Source: Gammaproteobacteria bacterium
Lineage (GTDB): Bacteria; Pseudomonadota; Gammaproteobacteria; SZUA-140
Length of the DNA stretch: 64,000 nucleotides
Direction: 5' to 3'
Assembly (NCBI GenBank): GCA_021648525.1
Contig: JAKISP010000003.1
Location: 1-64,000 of the forward strand
Part shown: positions 43,825 to 54,174 of the stretch, piece after piece
Layout: each line of letters opens with the position of its first letter
Numbering within the stretch: the first letter of the stretch is position 1
The notes under the pieces: generated by a model
Seen by the model: only the letters and a program-made list of their open reading frames with translations
Told to the model about the DNA's origin: nothing
Databases searched by the model: none
Translations under genes and position numbers: made by a program

Positions 43825-44992
43825 CGTGTTTAATCACGCTGTCGAGCACTGACAATAGTTGCTCGATATGTTGCTCGCTGTGATTTGCTGAGAAGGCAAT
43901 GCGTAATCGTGCAGTGCCATCGGGTACTGTTGGTGGTCGGATTGCACTAATCAAAATTCCCTGTTGTTGCAGTGCTTCGCTGATGTACATTGCTTCACAC
44001 GAGTCACCAATCAACAGCGGCTGTATTGGTGTGGTTGATGGCATTAGGTTTAGCCCCAGTTGTTGTGCGCCACTGCGAAATCGTTTGATTAATGTTTGCA
44101 GGTGTTCTCTGCGCCACGCTTCAGTCGCTATTAATTTAAGACTGGTCAATGTCGCATGTGCGATGGCCGGTGGTAGTGCTGTGGTATAGATATAAGTGCG
44201 CGCCCGCTGAATCAATGTTTCAATTAGCTCGTCGCTACCGGCGACAAATGCCCCCGAGGTACCAAACGCCTTGCCGAGTGTGCCCACTAATATCGGCACG
44301 TTATCATTGTTGAGTCCGAAGTGCTCAATACAACCCCGGCCATGTTTGCCTATCACGCCGATGCCATGGGCATCATCAACCATCAATATTGCATTGTGCC
44401 TGGACGCTGTTTTAACCAGCTGTGGTAGCGGTGCGATATCACCATCCATACTGAAGACGGCATCGGTAATAATAAAGGAATGGTGGTGATTGGATTTTTC
44501 GAGGCGCTTGTTTAGCGCTTCGGTATCATTATGTGGGTAGCGCCGCATTGTTGCACCGCTGAGTTTTGCGGCATCCATCAGTGACGCATGGTTAAGGCGA
44601 TCTTCATGAATCACATCTTGTTTGCCTGATAGCGCGCTGATTGTGCCGAGGTTTGCCATATAGCCGCTGGAGAAGAGTAGTGCGCGTGGCCGCTGGGTAA
44701 ATTCAGCAAGTGCCTCTTCGAGTGCATGGTGTGCGTAACTATGTCCGGTGATCAGATGTGATGCACCGCTGCCGACGCCATAACGTTCGGCACCTTTTTT
44801 TAGTGCTTTGACCAATGCGGGATGATTGGCGAGACCAAGGTAGTCGTTGCTGCAAAACGACAATAAGGGTTTGCCATCGCATTGCAGCTCAACACCCTGA
44901 GGGCTATCGATCACCTTGCGTGACCGATAGAGAAGTTGCTCTTTTTGTTGTGTTAGCCCAGATGTTAGCCGGGCAGTGAGATCGAATGCCAT
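43814..44992 (-). CDS. bioF: 8-amino-7-oxononanoate synthase
   Basis: A 392-residue PLP enzyme joining pimeloyl-ACP and alanine. ATG 44990-44992 ([10 protein letters not shown]) is chosen because it matches the usual length; a GTG at 45050-45052 inside bioB would add 20 unconserved residues. Landmarks are [25 protein letters not shown] and the PLP lysine in [11 protein letters not shown]. Confidence 0.95.
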   Translation of the reverse strand: MAFDLTARLTSGLTQQKEQLLYRSRKVIDSPQGVELQCDGKPLLSFCSNDYLGLANHPALVKALKKGAERYGVGSGASHLITGHSYAHHALEEALAEFTQRPRALLFSSGYMANLGTISALSGKQDVIHEDRLNHASLMDAAKLSGATMRRYPHNDTEALNKRLEKSNHHHSFIITDAVFSMDGDIAPLPQLVKTASRHNAILMVDDAHGIGVIGKHGRGCIEHFGLNNDNVPILVGTLGKAFGTSGAFVAGSDELIETLIQRARTYIYTTALPPAIAHATLTSLKLIATEAWRREHLQTLIKRFRSGAQQLGLNLMPSTTPIQPLLIGDSCEAMYISEALQQQGILISAIRPPTVPDGTARLRIAFSANHSEQHIEQLLSVLDSVIKHDDK

Positions 44993-45011
44993 TGCAGCAG
45001 GTCGATTTGAT

Positions 45012-46034
45012 TTAGACGGTGATTGCGCTGCGGCGAGTCTGGGTATCTTCACGTGCGGTAAGGTGCAGATCCTGAATCATCTTGATGTCCTGCTCAACCT
45101 TGCGCCCGCTGGTGGTGAGGTAGTCGCCAATCATCACCCCGGAGGCACCCGCCATAAAGATCATTGATTGCATGTCGCCAAGAAAATGGCGACCACCGGC
45201 GATGCGAATTTCAGCCTGTGGCAGCATGTAACGGAACACAGCAATGCTCCTGAGAATCTCCTGTGGCACCATTGTGGTTAGCTCTGCCATCGGGGTGCCA
45301 TCCTGTGGATTGAGGAAGTTGAGCGGCACTGATTTAACATTGTTCTGGCGTAGTGTTTCGGCCAGCTCAACACGTTGTTCCAGTGACTCTCCCATGCCAA
45401 GAATGCCACCGGCGCAGACGCGTAGCCCCGCTTCGGTGGCGTGGCGGATGGTGTCGATATTTTCCTGATAGGTGTGGGTGGTGCAGACGTTATCAAAAAA
45501 ACTTTCGGCGCATTCGAGATTATGGTGGTAGTTTTCCATTCCCTGTTCTTTGAGCATCTCGGCGGTTTCGCGGTCGAGCGCGCCGAGGCTAGCGCAGCGT
45601 CCGATTTCGCTATGTTTTTTTAGTTCGCTGAAGTATTCCTTTAACTGATTGCGTTCTTTGTCTGAGCGAACGCCCCAGCCTTTGGAGACGACGCCGAAAT
45701 CACTCGCACCCCATTCGCGTGCCTGTTTCGCCTGAGCCACTAGCGTTTCCGATTTAATGTAGTCGTAAACGGGTGCTTTGGTCTCTTTATGGTGGCCGCT
45801 TTGGGAACAGAACGAGCAGTTTTCGGAGCAGTTGCCAGAGCGAACATTCGAAATGGCGCACACTTCGACTTTGTTGCCGCGGAAGTGGCGGCGGATGCGG
45901 TCGGCACCTGCCATCAACCAGGTGAGGTAGTCGTCATCAAGATTGATCATCCAGCGTCCTTCATCGGCTGTCATTTCGCCACCCTTAAGGATGCGCTGGG
46001 TGATCTCGTCGATGCAGTTGTAGTTCTCGCTCAT
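45012..46034 (-). CDS. bioB: biotin synthase
   Basis: A 340-residue radical SAM enzyme that inserts sulfur into dethiobiotin. The SAM cluster motif is CSENCSFC (in [16 protein letters not shown]), with downstream [11 protein letters not shown] and [10 protein letters not shown]. First gene of the biotin operon, divergent from comF, a common gammaproteobacterial arrangement. Confidence 0.97.
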   Translation of the reverse strand: MSENYNCIDEITQRILKGGEMTADEGRWMINLDDDYLTWLMAGADRIRRHFRGNKVEVCAISNVRSGNCSENCSFCSQSGHHKETKAPVYDYIKSETLVAQAKQAREWGASDFGVVSKGWGVRSDKERNQLKEYFSELKKHSEIGRCASLGALDRETAEMLKEQGMENYHHNLECAESFFDNVCTTHTYQENIDTIRHATEAGLRVCAGGILGMGESLEQRVELAETLRQNNVKSVPLNFLNPQDGTPMAELTTMVPQEILRSIAVFRYMLPQAEIRIAGGRHFLGDMQSMIFMAGASGVMIGDYLTTSGRKVEQDIKMIQDLHLTAREDTQTRRSAITV

Positions 46035-46121
46035 GCTGGCTCCAGAATTGATGGGGATTGTACTATTTAATAAAGGGTGTAAATATTGAGGGGTAGCGCA
46101 GTCGCTGTCAACTTCCAGGGA

Positions 46122-46832
46122 ATGGAGATGGTTAACAACTGTCTAAAAATTATACATAACTATCTGCTGCCCTCAGTTTGTGTCACCTGTGGTCAGGAGG
46201 CGGGAGGTGTGCTGGATCTGTGTCAGGGCTGTCTCGCGGCCATGCCCTATTTGGGACATGCATGTCGACGATGTGCTTTACCGTTGGCGACGTCTGGCGT
46301 TTGTGGCAGTTGCCTGCAAGTGCCTCCGCCGTTTGAGCAGACCTTTAGCCTGTTCCGTTATGCTCATCCGATTGATCATCTGATTCAACAGCTCAAATTT
46401 AATCGACGGCTGGTGAATGCGCGTTTGCTGGGGGCACTGATGGGGGAATCGCTGCAGCAGCAGGAACAGCGATTGCCAGACCTGATTGTGCCAGTGCCAC
46501 TACATCGGCGACGTTTGCAGACGCGCGGCTATAATCAAGCGGTCGAACTGGCGCGACCGGTGAGCAAGTTGCTCGGAGTGCCGATGGCATTTTCTTGTTG
46601 CCATCGCACCCGAGAAACTGCGGTGCAATCTGATCTGTCTGCAAAACAGCGTCGTTCCAATATTAAAGGTGCTTTCGAGGTGGATGGTGCGTTAACCGGT
46701 AAACATGTGGCGATTATCGATGATGTGATGACAACGGGTAATACTGTGACAGAGCTAACGCAAATTATGCGGGATAGTGGGGTGCAAAAAATAGATATAT
46801 GGGTATGCGCACGTGTCCCCTGGTTGGGTTGA
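46122..46832 (+). CDS. comF: ComF family phosphoribosyltransferase-like protein
   Basis: A 236-residue protein with N-terminal zinc-type cysteine pairs (CVTCGQ, LCQGC, CRRC, CGSC) and a C-terminal phosphoribosyltransferase-like domain with PVPLHRRRLQTRGYNQ and the PRPP motif IIDDVMTTGNT. ATG 46122 or 46128 may be used. ComF proteins take part in DNA uptake in several bacteria, probably near the membrane. Confidence 0.9.
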   Translation: MEMVNNCLKIIHNYLLPSVCVTCGQEAGGVLDLCQGCLAAMPYLGHACRRCALPLATSGVCGSCLQVPPPFEQTFSLFRYAHPIDHLIQQLKFNRRLVNARLLGALMGESLQQQEQRLPDLIVPVPLHRRRLQTRGYNQAVELARPVSKLLGVPMAFSCCHRTRETAVQSDLSAKQRRSNIKGAFEVDGALTGKHVAIIDDVMTTGNTVTELTQIMRDSGVQKIDIWVCARVPWLG

Positions 46833-46908
46833 TTGTGTGGCTGTGGTAGATTGAGGCCAATTGGTCATTGTTCTGGCTCAAATGGGCCGAATGTTAAGGA
46901 GTAAATGA

Positions 46909-47490
46909 ATGTTTAAGTGTTACACCACCTTATTTTCAGCTGCGATAATGTTGATGTCTACATCGATGGTAAAGGCTGATGCACTGGATCTTAATTTGAA
47001 CAACGATAGTGTTCAACTGCTTTATATTTCACCGTTTACGAGTGATTCTGGTCTTGGTGGCGCGAATCTGGAAGTCGGTATGATTTATACTGAGGCGGAC
47101 GATTATCTCGGTATTGTTGGGTTAGATATCAGGGGTGAAGCGGGTAGCGGTTCACCAGGTTTAGTGGCGGGTGTGGGTGTTCGAGGTTATGGGATTGGCA
47201 TCGATACCGTGGATATTGGTGCGCTAGCGATTGGTGGGTTGTTGCAGTATTCCCCGCCTTCAATGAACCGTTTGAGTATTGTCGGTCAGGTTTTTTATGC
47301 GCCTGAGATTTTGACATTTATGGATGGCAAAAATATGCAGTCTGCTGAATTCAGAGTCGAGTATAAAATTTTGACTCAGGCGACTGTTTATCTGGGTTAC
47401 CGCGATATTGAAGCTGATTTAGATGCTGTTGGTGGCGGCAGTGTTGAAATTGATAATGGCGGGTATCTTGGTCTGCGTTTTATGTTCTAG
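46909..47490 (+). CDS. YfaZ-like outer membrane protein
   Basis: A 193-residue protein with a signal peptide (cleavage near VKA-D, residue 23) and alternating beta strands ending in the aromatic terminus GLRFMF expected of an outer-membrane barrel. The pattern fits the YfaZ precursor family. TAAGGAG precedes the ATG. Function unknown. Confidence 0.75.
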   Translation: MFKCYTTLFSAAIMLMSTSMVKADALDLNLNNDSVQLLYISPFTSDSGLGGANLEVGMIYTEADDYLGIVGLDIRGEAGSGSPGLVAGVGVRGYGIGIDTVDIGALAIGGLLQYSPPSMNRLSIVGQVFYAPEILTFMDGKNMQSAEFRVEYKILTQATVYLGYRDIEADLDAVGGGSVEIDNGGYLGLRFMF

Positions 47491-47524
47491 GACTGGTGCT
47501 TCTGACGACCCTTTTTTATTCATT

Positions 47525-48484
47525 TTGAACACTTCTCGGCAACATATTGTGGCGGCGGCAATCGTTCGCGATGGCAAGCTGTTGCTGGCGCGTCGCCATG
47601 TTGAAGCGCACCAGGGTGGTTTGTGGGAATTCCCTGGCGGAAAGGTAGAGTGTGGTGAGGATGTGCGCACTGCTCTGGCGCGTGAACTTGATGAGGAGTT
47701 GGGTATCACGCTTGAGTCGGCAAGGCCGCTGATTAGCGTGCCGCATGATTATCCCGATAAATCGATTTTGCTGGATGTGTGGCGTGTCGATGGTTTTTCA
47801 GGTGATGCCCATGGTAGAGAAGGGCAGCCGCTCATGTGGGTCGCGATTGATGAGTTGCAACAACATGACTTTCCTCGGGCAAACTTACCGGTGATTACCG
47901 CTATGCAGTTGCCCGCTCATTATTTGATTACGCCTGACCCTGTGAAAGAGGGTGATCAATTTTTGAAGCGCCTGGAAGTCTCACTGCAAGCGGGTGTACG
48001 TCTGGTGCAGTTGCGGGCTAAATCACTGGCGAGGCCTGCGTACTGCGCGCTTGCCGTTGAAGTAAAGGTTTTGTGCCGTCGCTATGAGGCGAAGCTGTTG
48101 CTGAATGGCTCGGCTGATATGGTGTTAGCGGTGGGGGCAGATGGCTTGCATCTCTCGGGAGACGAGTTGTCATCATTGAATAATCGCCCGCTAGGGTGTG
48201 ATTATAAGCTCTCGGCTTCTTGCCACGATGCGGCTGAATTAAAGCAGGCGAGTGATGTCGGCATCGATTTTGCGGTGCTTTCGCCAGTGATGCCGACTAA
48301 TACGCATCCGGGGGCTGAAACACTGGGTTGGCAGCAGTTTGAGTCGTTGCTGGAAGCTAGTCAAGTACCTGTTTATGCGCTTGGTGGAATGATGCTGGCT
48401 GATTTGGCAACGGCACAGAATGCTGGTGCGCAGGGGGTTGCTGCGATTGGTGCTTTATGGAATTTGGAAAGTCTTGAGGTTTAA
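47525..48484 (+). CDS. Nudix hydrolase fused to thiamine-phosphate-synthase-like domain
   Basis: About 319 residues if TTG 47525 is the start; the frame continues open upstream into yfaZ and no ribosome site is clear, so the start is uncertain. The N-terminal half is a MutT-type Nudix domain with GGKVECGEDVRTALARELDE and EELGI; the C-terminal half is ThiE-like (RLVQLRAKSL, GLHLSGDEL, ALGGM). This two-domain protein is common in gammaproteobacteria near yacG. It probably cleans oxidised nucleotides; the ThiE part is of unclear role. Confidence 0.88.
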   Translation: MNTSRQHIVAAAIVRDGKLLLARRHVEAHQGGLWEFPGGKVECGEDVRTALARELDEELGITLESARPLISVPHDYPDKSILLDVWRVDGFSGDAHGREGQPLMWVAIDELQQHDFPRANLPVITAMQLPAHYLITPDPVKEGDQFLKRLEVSLQAGVRLVQLRAKSLARPAYCALAVEVKVLCRRYEAKLLLNGSADMVLAVGADGLHLSGDELSSLNNRPLGCDYKLSASCHDAAELKQASDVGIDFAVLSPVMPTNTHPGAETLGWQQFESLLEASQVPVYALGGMMLADLATAQNAGAQGVAAIGALWNLESLEV

Positions 48485-48487
48485 CTG

Positions 48488-48667
48488 TTAGCGATCATGG
48501 ATATCGGTCTCTTCATCGGGATGAATTTGTGTTGTCCCTGGAATGCGGTGTTCTTCATCACTCCATTTCCCCAGATCGATCAGCTGGCAGCGTTCACTAC
48601 AGAATGGGCGCCAGTGCGTGCTTGACCATTCAATCTGTTTGTTGCAGGTAGGGCAGTTAACGTTCAT
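48488..48667 (-). CDS. yacG: DNA gyrase inhibitor YacG
   Basis: A 59-residue zinc protein beginning [20 protein letters not shown], with cysteines at 5, 8, 23 and 27 (CPTC, then FCSERC) and the family segment [11 protein letters not shown]. YacG binds GyrB and inhibits gyrase. It lies 11 bp after zapD on the same strand, the usual pilus-coaE-zapD-yacG order. Confidence 0.93.
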   Translation of the reverse strand: MNVNCPTCNKQIEWSSTHWRPFCSERCQLIDLGKWSDEEHRIPGTTQIHPDEETDIHDR

Positions 48668-48678
48668 TCGGTAAAGCG

Positions 48679-49443
48679 CTAGATTGCACAGGTGGTGAGA
48701 ATAAAAGCGATATCTTGCGATGATTGAGTCGGACGATCCTGGAGGTTGGTGCTCATAAAACGCACCGTGAAGCGATGTTTACCGCCACTAATTTCAGCGA
48801 AGCAGGGAATATTTTCTGGCATGGTGACGCGAATTAATTGAAACGGCGCGCTGGTTTCCAGGGTACGCTGGAAAAAACCCGATTCGGCAATCTCGTTAGT
48901 TGAGGTGGCACTGTCACGAATGAGTTTTAGTATCAGGCTGATGGAGGCGCGGATATCATCGAAGTTTGATATCCACAGCTGCAGGTCTTTCAGGCGTTTC
49001 TCTGCAGAGCGCTCCAGCCAGTAGTGATAGCTAGGCAGGTCAAAATCACAACTACCACCGGAAATACTGCTGCGTTGCTTGATGCTGCTGAGGAACTCAT
49101 TTTGGCGAAGCTGATGACCAATTTGCCCCTGAGCGCCGTGAAGCAGGTCGACTAAGCGATCAATTTCATCGAGCAGTGAAGTCAGCATTGTCGTATCAAC
49201 ACCGGGTGTCTGTTCAAGTCGAGCGAGCCCAGTGCTGATGCGTTCTAGCTCCATAATGACTTCGGTTTTCAGATCCGATCGGCTGAATATGTTCAGAACA
49301 TCTAACAGGGTGGCGAGTGTCGCCCGGCTATCCCATGCAGCATCACGAGGCAGTGTATGGTCGATCTGTTGAAAAAGAAAATCGAGTCTTAAAAAGAGGC
49401 GAATTCTCTCATTCAATGGTTGTTCGTATGTGGTTTGCCTCAT
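48679..49443 (-). CDS. zapD: cell division protein ZapD
   Basis: A 254-residue protein of the ZapD (DUF1342) family. Recognised segments are [19 protein letters not shown] near the start and [15 protein letters not shown]. ZapD bundles FtsZ filaments at midcell. It is placed between coaE and yacG as in related genomes. Confidence 0.92.
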   Translation of the reverse strand: MRQTTYEQPLNERIRLFLRLDFLFQQIDHTLPRDAAWDSRATLATLLDVLNIFSRSDLKTEVIMELERISTGLARLEQTPGVDTTMLTSLLDEIDRLVDLLHGAQGQIGHQLRQNEFLSSIKQRSSISGGSCDFDLPSYHYWLERSAEKRLKDLQLWISNFDDIRASISLILKLIRDSATSTNEIAESGFFQRTLETSAPFQLIRVTMPENIPCFAEISGGKHRFTVRFMSTNLQDRPTQSSQDIAFILTTCAI

Positions 49444-49576
49444 TTTTTCCGACTGAGCTAATAAGTAGTTTTACTTTGTTTTACAGATTACTGAATACTA
49501 AGGACTTTTACTGTCCCTCTAAGGCCTCTATCGGCTCCATTGTCTATCACCTTAGGTCGAATGGCAAATTAGCTTG

Positions 49577-50176
49577 TTAAGATGCCTGGCTATATGCCAG
49601 GTATTTTTGGTGTAACCCGGCAACTTGTTGTTTTAGTTCTTCTAAGCTGCCATCGTTGTGAATGACCTCATTGGCAGCGGCGAGCCGCTGGTCACGTGAA
49701 GCCTGTGCTGACATGATCGCAGAAATCTCGTTTTCTGTTTGATTGTCACGCAGGGTGACTCGGGCGAGTTGAGCGGACTCAGGTGTGTCGACAACAAGAA
49801 TGCGATTTGATATTCCTTGCTGGTTGCTTTCAATCAGCAGTGGGATGACGATGATACAGTAAGGTGCAGTGAGTTCTGAGAGCTGACGTGCCACCTCTTT
49901 TCGGATCAGTGGGTGAAGGATTGACTCTAGTTGTGCTTTTTTTTCTGCATTTTGAAAGATTATCTGACGGAGTTTTGCTCGGTCAAGCGAGCCATCAGCA
50001 GAGAGGATGGTAGGGCCGAACTGATTAGTGATTTCACCTAGTGCGGCGCTGCCTGGTGCGACAAGCTGGCGCGCAATGATGTCGGTATCAATAATCGGGG
50101 TGCCGAGGGCTCCAAATAACTGACTAACGGTGGATTTTCCGCTGCCAATCCCTCCGGTGAGTGCGACAACTAACAT
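49577..50176 (-). CDS. coaE: dephospho-CoA kinase
   Basis: A 199-residue kinase for the last step of coenzyme A synthesis. P-loop GGIGSGKST at residues 8-16, DTDIIARQLV and the lid region RVTLRDNQTENE are typical. It follows the prepilin peptidase gene, as in Pseudomonas. Confidence 0.95.
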   Translation of the reverse strand: MLVVALTGGIGSGKSTVSQLFGALGTPIIDTDIIARQLVAPGSAALGEITNQFGPTILSADGSLDRAKLRQIIFQNAEKKAQLESILHPLIRKEVARQLSELTAPYCIIVIPLLIESNQQGISNRILVVDTPESAQLARVTLRDNQTENEISAIMSAQASRDQRLAAANEVIHNDGSLEELKQQVAGLHQKYLAYSQAS

Positions 50177-50213
50177 GGATGACAGGTGGCCTTTATTGAA
50201 TTAAAGACCCTAT

Positions 50214-51089
50214 TTAGGGGGAGATACTCATCGTTGTCAAATATGTCTGAATGATTTGATCGCCCCATAATAGTGTGATCCAGCCGGCAGTGGCGAGATA
50301 GGGGCCAAATGGAATGGGAATGTTTTTATCACGACCGCGTACCACGATCAGGGTGATGCCGACGATAGCACCGACTATTGAGGAGAGCAGGATGATGGGC
50401 AGCACGGCTTGCCATCCTAACCAGGCTCCCAGCATGGCCAATAATTTGAAATCGCCATGCCCCATACCCTCTTTACCCGTGGTTAATTTGAATAAAATAT
50501 AGACTGACCAAAGACTTAGATAGCCCACTAGCCCACCAATAATAGCCGATGCTGGGTCGGTGAAAACACCGGTGAGGCTAATCCCAAGGCCCAGCCAGAG
50601 AAAAGGGAGTGTGATGCTATCGGGTAGTAGTTGATGATCAAAATCGATCACGGTGAGCGTGATAAGTGCCCATGTGAGTAGCAGTGCTGCTGCGGCCTCC
50701 CAGGTTGGGCCGAAATGCCACGCGACGGCAATTGATAGTAACGCAGTCGTGGCCTCGATAATGGGATAGCGCGCCGGAATTTTGATGTCGCAATCACTAC
50801 AGCGACCTTTTAAAAATAGATAGCTGAGTATTGGGATGTTCTCGGTGGCCTTAATCTCATGATTGCACTTTGGGCAGTGAGAGTTGGGGGTGACTAGATT
50901 GAATGGTTTATCTGTTTGTTCATCAGTCTGGGTGATTTCAAGTAATTCATTGCATTGGCTGAACCACTCTTTTTCCATCATGATGGGAAGGCGAAGGATA
51001 ACAACGTTAAGAAAGCTGCCGATCAACAGGCCGAGAATGGCTATTACTGATATAAAGGCCGTAAGGTTTTCGTTAAACAAGAGCAGCAT
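50214..51089 (-). CDS. pilD: type IV prepilin peptidase / N-methyltransferase
   Basis: A 291-residue inner-membrane aspartic peptidase with about eight helices. It cleaves and methylates type IV prepilins. The zinc tetracysteine has the pairs CPKC and CSDC; the catalytic Asp lie in DFDHQLLPD and GHGDFKLLAMLGAW. Third pilus-assembly gene of the operon. Confidence 0.95.
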   Translation of the reverse strand: MLLLFNENLTAFISVIAILGLLIGSFLNVVILRLPIMMEKEWFSQCNELLEITQTDEQTDKPFNLVTPNSHCPKCNHEIKATENIPILSYLFLKGRCSDCDIKIPARYPIIEATTALLSIAVAWHFGPTWEAAAALLLTWALITLTVIDFDHQLLPDSITLPFLWLGLGISLTGVFTDPASAIIGGLVGYLSLWSVYILFKLTTGKEGMGHGDFKLLAMLGAWLGWQAVLPIILLSSIVGAIVGITLIVVRGRDKNIPIPFGPYLATAGWITLLWGDQIIQTYLTTMSISP

Positions 51090-51129
51090 GATTTTTTATT
51101 TAAGTTCCGTTAGGGGTTTAGTCTGTCGG

Positions 51130-52353
51130 CTAAACGACTTCTCCCATCTTGAAAATGGGGAGATACATAGCAACGACCAGGCCGCCTACGATAACACCCA
51201 GGAATGCCATGATCAGCGGTTCTAAAAGACTGGTAAGGCCATCAACAGCATCGTCGACCTGTTCTTCGTAAAAATCGGCGACTTTGGATAGCATACTATC
51301 AATAGAGCCGGCCTCTTCGCCAATCGCAACCATCTGAACGACCATGTTGGGGAACAGTCCTGATTGCTTCATCGTTATGTTGAGTTGGTTACCCGTTGAT
51401 ATTTCATCGCGCATTTTTAAAATGCCAGTGGTATAGACCGAGTTGCCTGCAGCACCCGCTACGGTGTTCATGGCTTCAACAAGTGGTACGCCAGCAGCGA
51501 ACATGGTGGCAAGTGTTCTAGCAAAGCGAGCAATGGTTGCTTTTGTGATAATAGGGCCGATAATGGGTGCTTTAAGAACAACCTTGTCTAGTATTTCGTT
51601 GAATTTTTTTGAGCGCTGTTTTGCCAGTTTTATCACATGGAATATAATGCCGAGAACAATTAATGCTGCCCACCACCACTCTTGAGCTAGTTTAGATAAC
51701 TGTACCACTAACATTGTCAGGGCTGGCAGATCAGCGCCAAAATTATTGAACATATCTTCGAATTGCGGTACGACAAAGATTAACAGGATGGCCGTGATAA
51801 TGAAGGCAACCACAATCACTGCAAGTGGATAGAAAAGCGCTTTCTTGATTTTGCCTTTCATCGATTCAGTTTTTTCTTTATACGTGGCAATTTTTTCGAG
51901 TAGTGTTTCAAGGATACCCGCATGTTCGCCCGCGGTGACAAGATTGACGTAGAGAGAGTCAAACTGAAGCGGGTGTTTTGCAAGAGCATCCGCAAAAGTG
52001 TTGCCACCTTCTACATCCGCCTTAATCGCCATAATCAGTGTCGACATTGCAGGGTTATCATGCCCTTTGCCGATGATATCGAAAGATTGCACTAAGGGTA
52101 CGCCAGAGGACATCATCGTAGACATTTGTCTGCTGAAAAGGGCGATATCCTGGGGAGTGATTTTTCCTTTCCCCACCCCGCCGAAAAGTGACTTTGGCTT
52201 CTTTTTGACTTTTTTTGGGGTGATGCCCTGGCGACGAAGCTCGGCTTTCACTAATGCAGGGGATATGCCGGCTATTTCACCGCTGACTCTGGTGCCTTTT
52301 CGGTCGGTGCCTTCCCACAGAAAAGTGTCTTTGCGCTTAGTTTTAGTGGCCAT
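51130..52353 (-). CDS. pilC: type IV pilus inner membrane platform protein
   Basis: A 407-residue protein of the GspF/PilC family with two homologous cytoplasmic domains and three helices. Conserved segments are QDIALFSRQMSTMMSSGVPL and ARFARTLATMFAAGVPLVEA. It forms the platform on which PilB drives pilin assembly. Confidence 0.96.
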   Translation of the reverse strand: MATKTKRKDTFLWEGTDRKGTRVSGEIAGISPALVKAELRRQGITPKKVKKKPKSLFGGVGKGKITPQDIALFSRQMSTMMSSGVPLVQSFDIIGKGHDNPAMSTLIMAIKADVEGGNTFADALAKHPLQFDSLYVNLVTAGEHAGILETLLEKIATYKEKTESMKGKIKKALFYPLAVIVVAFIITAILLIFVVPQFEDMFNNFGADLPALTMLVVQLSKLAQEWWWAALIVLGIIFHVIKLAKQRSKKFNEILDKVVLKAPIIGPIITKATIARFARTLATMFAAGVPLVEAMNTVAGAAGNSVYTTGILKMRDEISTGNQLNITMKQSGLFPNMVVQMVAIGEEAGSIDSMLSKVADFYEEQVDDAVDGLTSLLEPLIMAFLGVIVGGLVVAMYLPIFKMGEVV

Positions 52354-52368
52354 TTGAATTTCCTGAGA

Positions 52369-54087
52369 TTAATCTGAGGTGACGATACGATTGAGTTCTT
52401 CCAGGCTGAGGATGCCTTGCCTGATCTTGATGAGTCCTGATGCATGAAGGTCGTTAACGCCCTCCGCTTTTGCCAGGTCTGCCAGTTGTATTGCATTGCC
52501 ACCTTCCATGATGAGCTTTCCCATTGCCTCTGATATTGGCATCACCTGGTAGATACCGACTCGACCTTTGTAACCATTAGTGCATTGGTCGCATCCCACC
52601 GGACCAAAAATAGCCAGGTCGTTAAGCTCCTCTTCCTTGAAACCCTCTTTTAACAAGGCTTCCTTGGGGAGGTCAAGCGGCTGTTTACAGTGGCTGCATA
52701 AACGGCGCCCTAGTCTTTGTGCAATGATTAAACTCACGGCTGAGGCGATGTTAAAGGGTGCGATGCCCATGTTGATCAGGCGTGTTAATGTCTGTGGCGC
52801 ATCATTGGTGTGAAGCGTGGAGAGAACAAAGTGACCGGTTTGTGCTGCTTTGATGGCAATCTCACCGGTTTCAATATCTCGAATCTCACCCACCATAATA
52901 ATATCGGGATCCTGGCGAAGAAATGCTTTCAGTGCTGAGGGGAAAGTGAGGCCTGCCTTGGGGTTTACATTGACCTGATTAATGCCTGAGAGACCAATTT
53001 CAACGGGATCCTCAGCGGTTGAAATATTGCGATCATCCGTGTTTAGAATATTAAGCGCGGTATAAAGTGAGACTGTTTTACCGCTACCGGTTGGCCCTGT
53101 CACCAATACCATGCCATAAGGCTTGTGGATTGCGTCCATAAAGAGTTTTTTCTGATCTTCTTCATAACCCAGCGCATCAATCCCTAGCTGGGCACTACTG
53201 GGATCAAGAATACGCATCACTATCTTTTCACCGAACAGTGTGGGGCAAGTGCTGACACGAAAATCGATCGCACGTGTTTTTGATAGCTTCATCTTCATAC
53301 GCCCATCCTGGGGAACGCGGCGTTCAGAAATATCCAGTTGAGAAAGCACTTTTATGCGTGCTGAAATCTTTCTTACCAATGTGATAGGGGGGTTGGCAAC
53401 TTCCTGCAGGATACCGTCAATACGAAAGCGTACGCGGTAGACCTTTTCATAGGGTTCGAAGTGAAGATCTGACGCGCCTTTATTAATAGCATCTAATAGC
53501 ACTTTATTAACGAAGCGGACAACGGGCGTGTCATCGACTTCTGTTTCATCTCCATCCTCTCCAGCCGCGTCTTCTTCGCCACTTGAAATATCGATGTCGT
53601 CCAGATCGGTATCATCCAGGTCATCCATTGAGGTATCTTGTTCATTTAAGACGGTTTCGATGACCTTGGCTAGCTTATCTTCTTCAACCAGGATTGCTTC
53701 CGCATTGGCACCGACGTTGAATTTAAACTCATCTAGTGCATCTTGATTGGTTGGATCTGAAACGGCAACAAAGAGTCGGTTGCCACGTTTAAATAACGGC
53801 AGTGCATTGTGTTTCAGGATCATCTTATGGTCGACCAGGCTGGTCGCGGCAGATTCGAGATCCATGCTGTTTAAATCAAATATTGGTGTGCCAAATTCGT
53901 GTGCTGCCGCATGGGCGATGGCGCTGCTATCTAAAATTTCTTTTTCAACAAGATAGCGCACAAGCGGGGTTTTCTTTTTTGCAGCCTGCTCATGAGCTTC
54001 GATGGCTTTATCTTCTTCTAATAAGCCATCCAGCACCAATTTTCTAGCCAGGCCACTGAGATTTGTACTGGTTGATGGTGTGCTCAT
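52369..54087 (-). CDS. pilB: type IV pilus assembly ATPase
   Basis: A 572-residue extension motor. N-terminal GspE-type domain, then an unusually acidic linker (Asp/Glu-rich, about residues 155-187), then the ATPase core with GPTGSGKTVSLYTAL, the Asp and His boxes, and LRQDPDIIMVGEIRD. A zinc site is indicated by CSHC and CDQC. It powers pilus polymerisation with PilC. Confidence 0.96.
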   Translation of the reverse strand: MSTPSTSTNLSGLARKLVLDGLLEEDKAIEAHEQAAKKKTPLVRYLVEKEILDSSAIAHAAAHEFGTPIFDLNSMDLESAATSLVDHKMILKHNALPLFKRGNRLFVAVSDPTNQDALDEFKFNVGANAEAILVEEDKLAKVIETVLNEQDTSMDDLDDTDLDDIDISSGEEDAAGEDGDETEVDDTPVVRFVNKVLLDAINKGASDLHFEPYEKVYRVRFRIDGILQEVANPPITLVRKISARIKVLSQLDISERRVPQDGRMKMKLSKTRAIDFRVSTCPTLFGEKIVMRILDPSSAQLGIDALGYEEDQKKLFMDAIHKPYGMVLVTGPTGSGKTVSLYTALNILNTDDRNISTAEDPVEIGLSGINQVNVNPKAGLTFPSALKAFLRQDPDIIMVGEIRDIETGEIAIKAAQTGHFVLSTLHTNDAPQTLTRLINMGIAPFNIASAVSLIIAQRLGRRLCSHCKQPLDLPKEALLKEGFKEEELNDLAIFGPVGCDQCTNGYKGRVGIYQVMPISEAMGKLIMEGGNAIQLADLAKAEGVNDLHASGLIKIRQGILSLEELNRIVTSD

Positions 54088-54174
54088 AACTATCTGGATT
54101 AATAGGGGTTATTGTCTCATTGAAACTATCGGCCAGGCTTGCTAATTATTTAGCTGTAGCGAATAAGGTGTTAT

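Noticed and set aside
46035-46085. BirA operator before bioB
   Set aside because: TTGTAC and GTGTAAA near 46060-46082 give only partial half-sites without the usual spacing and symmetry.
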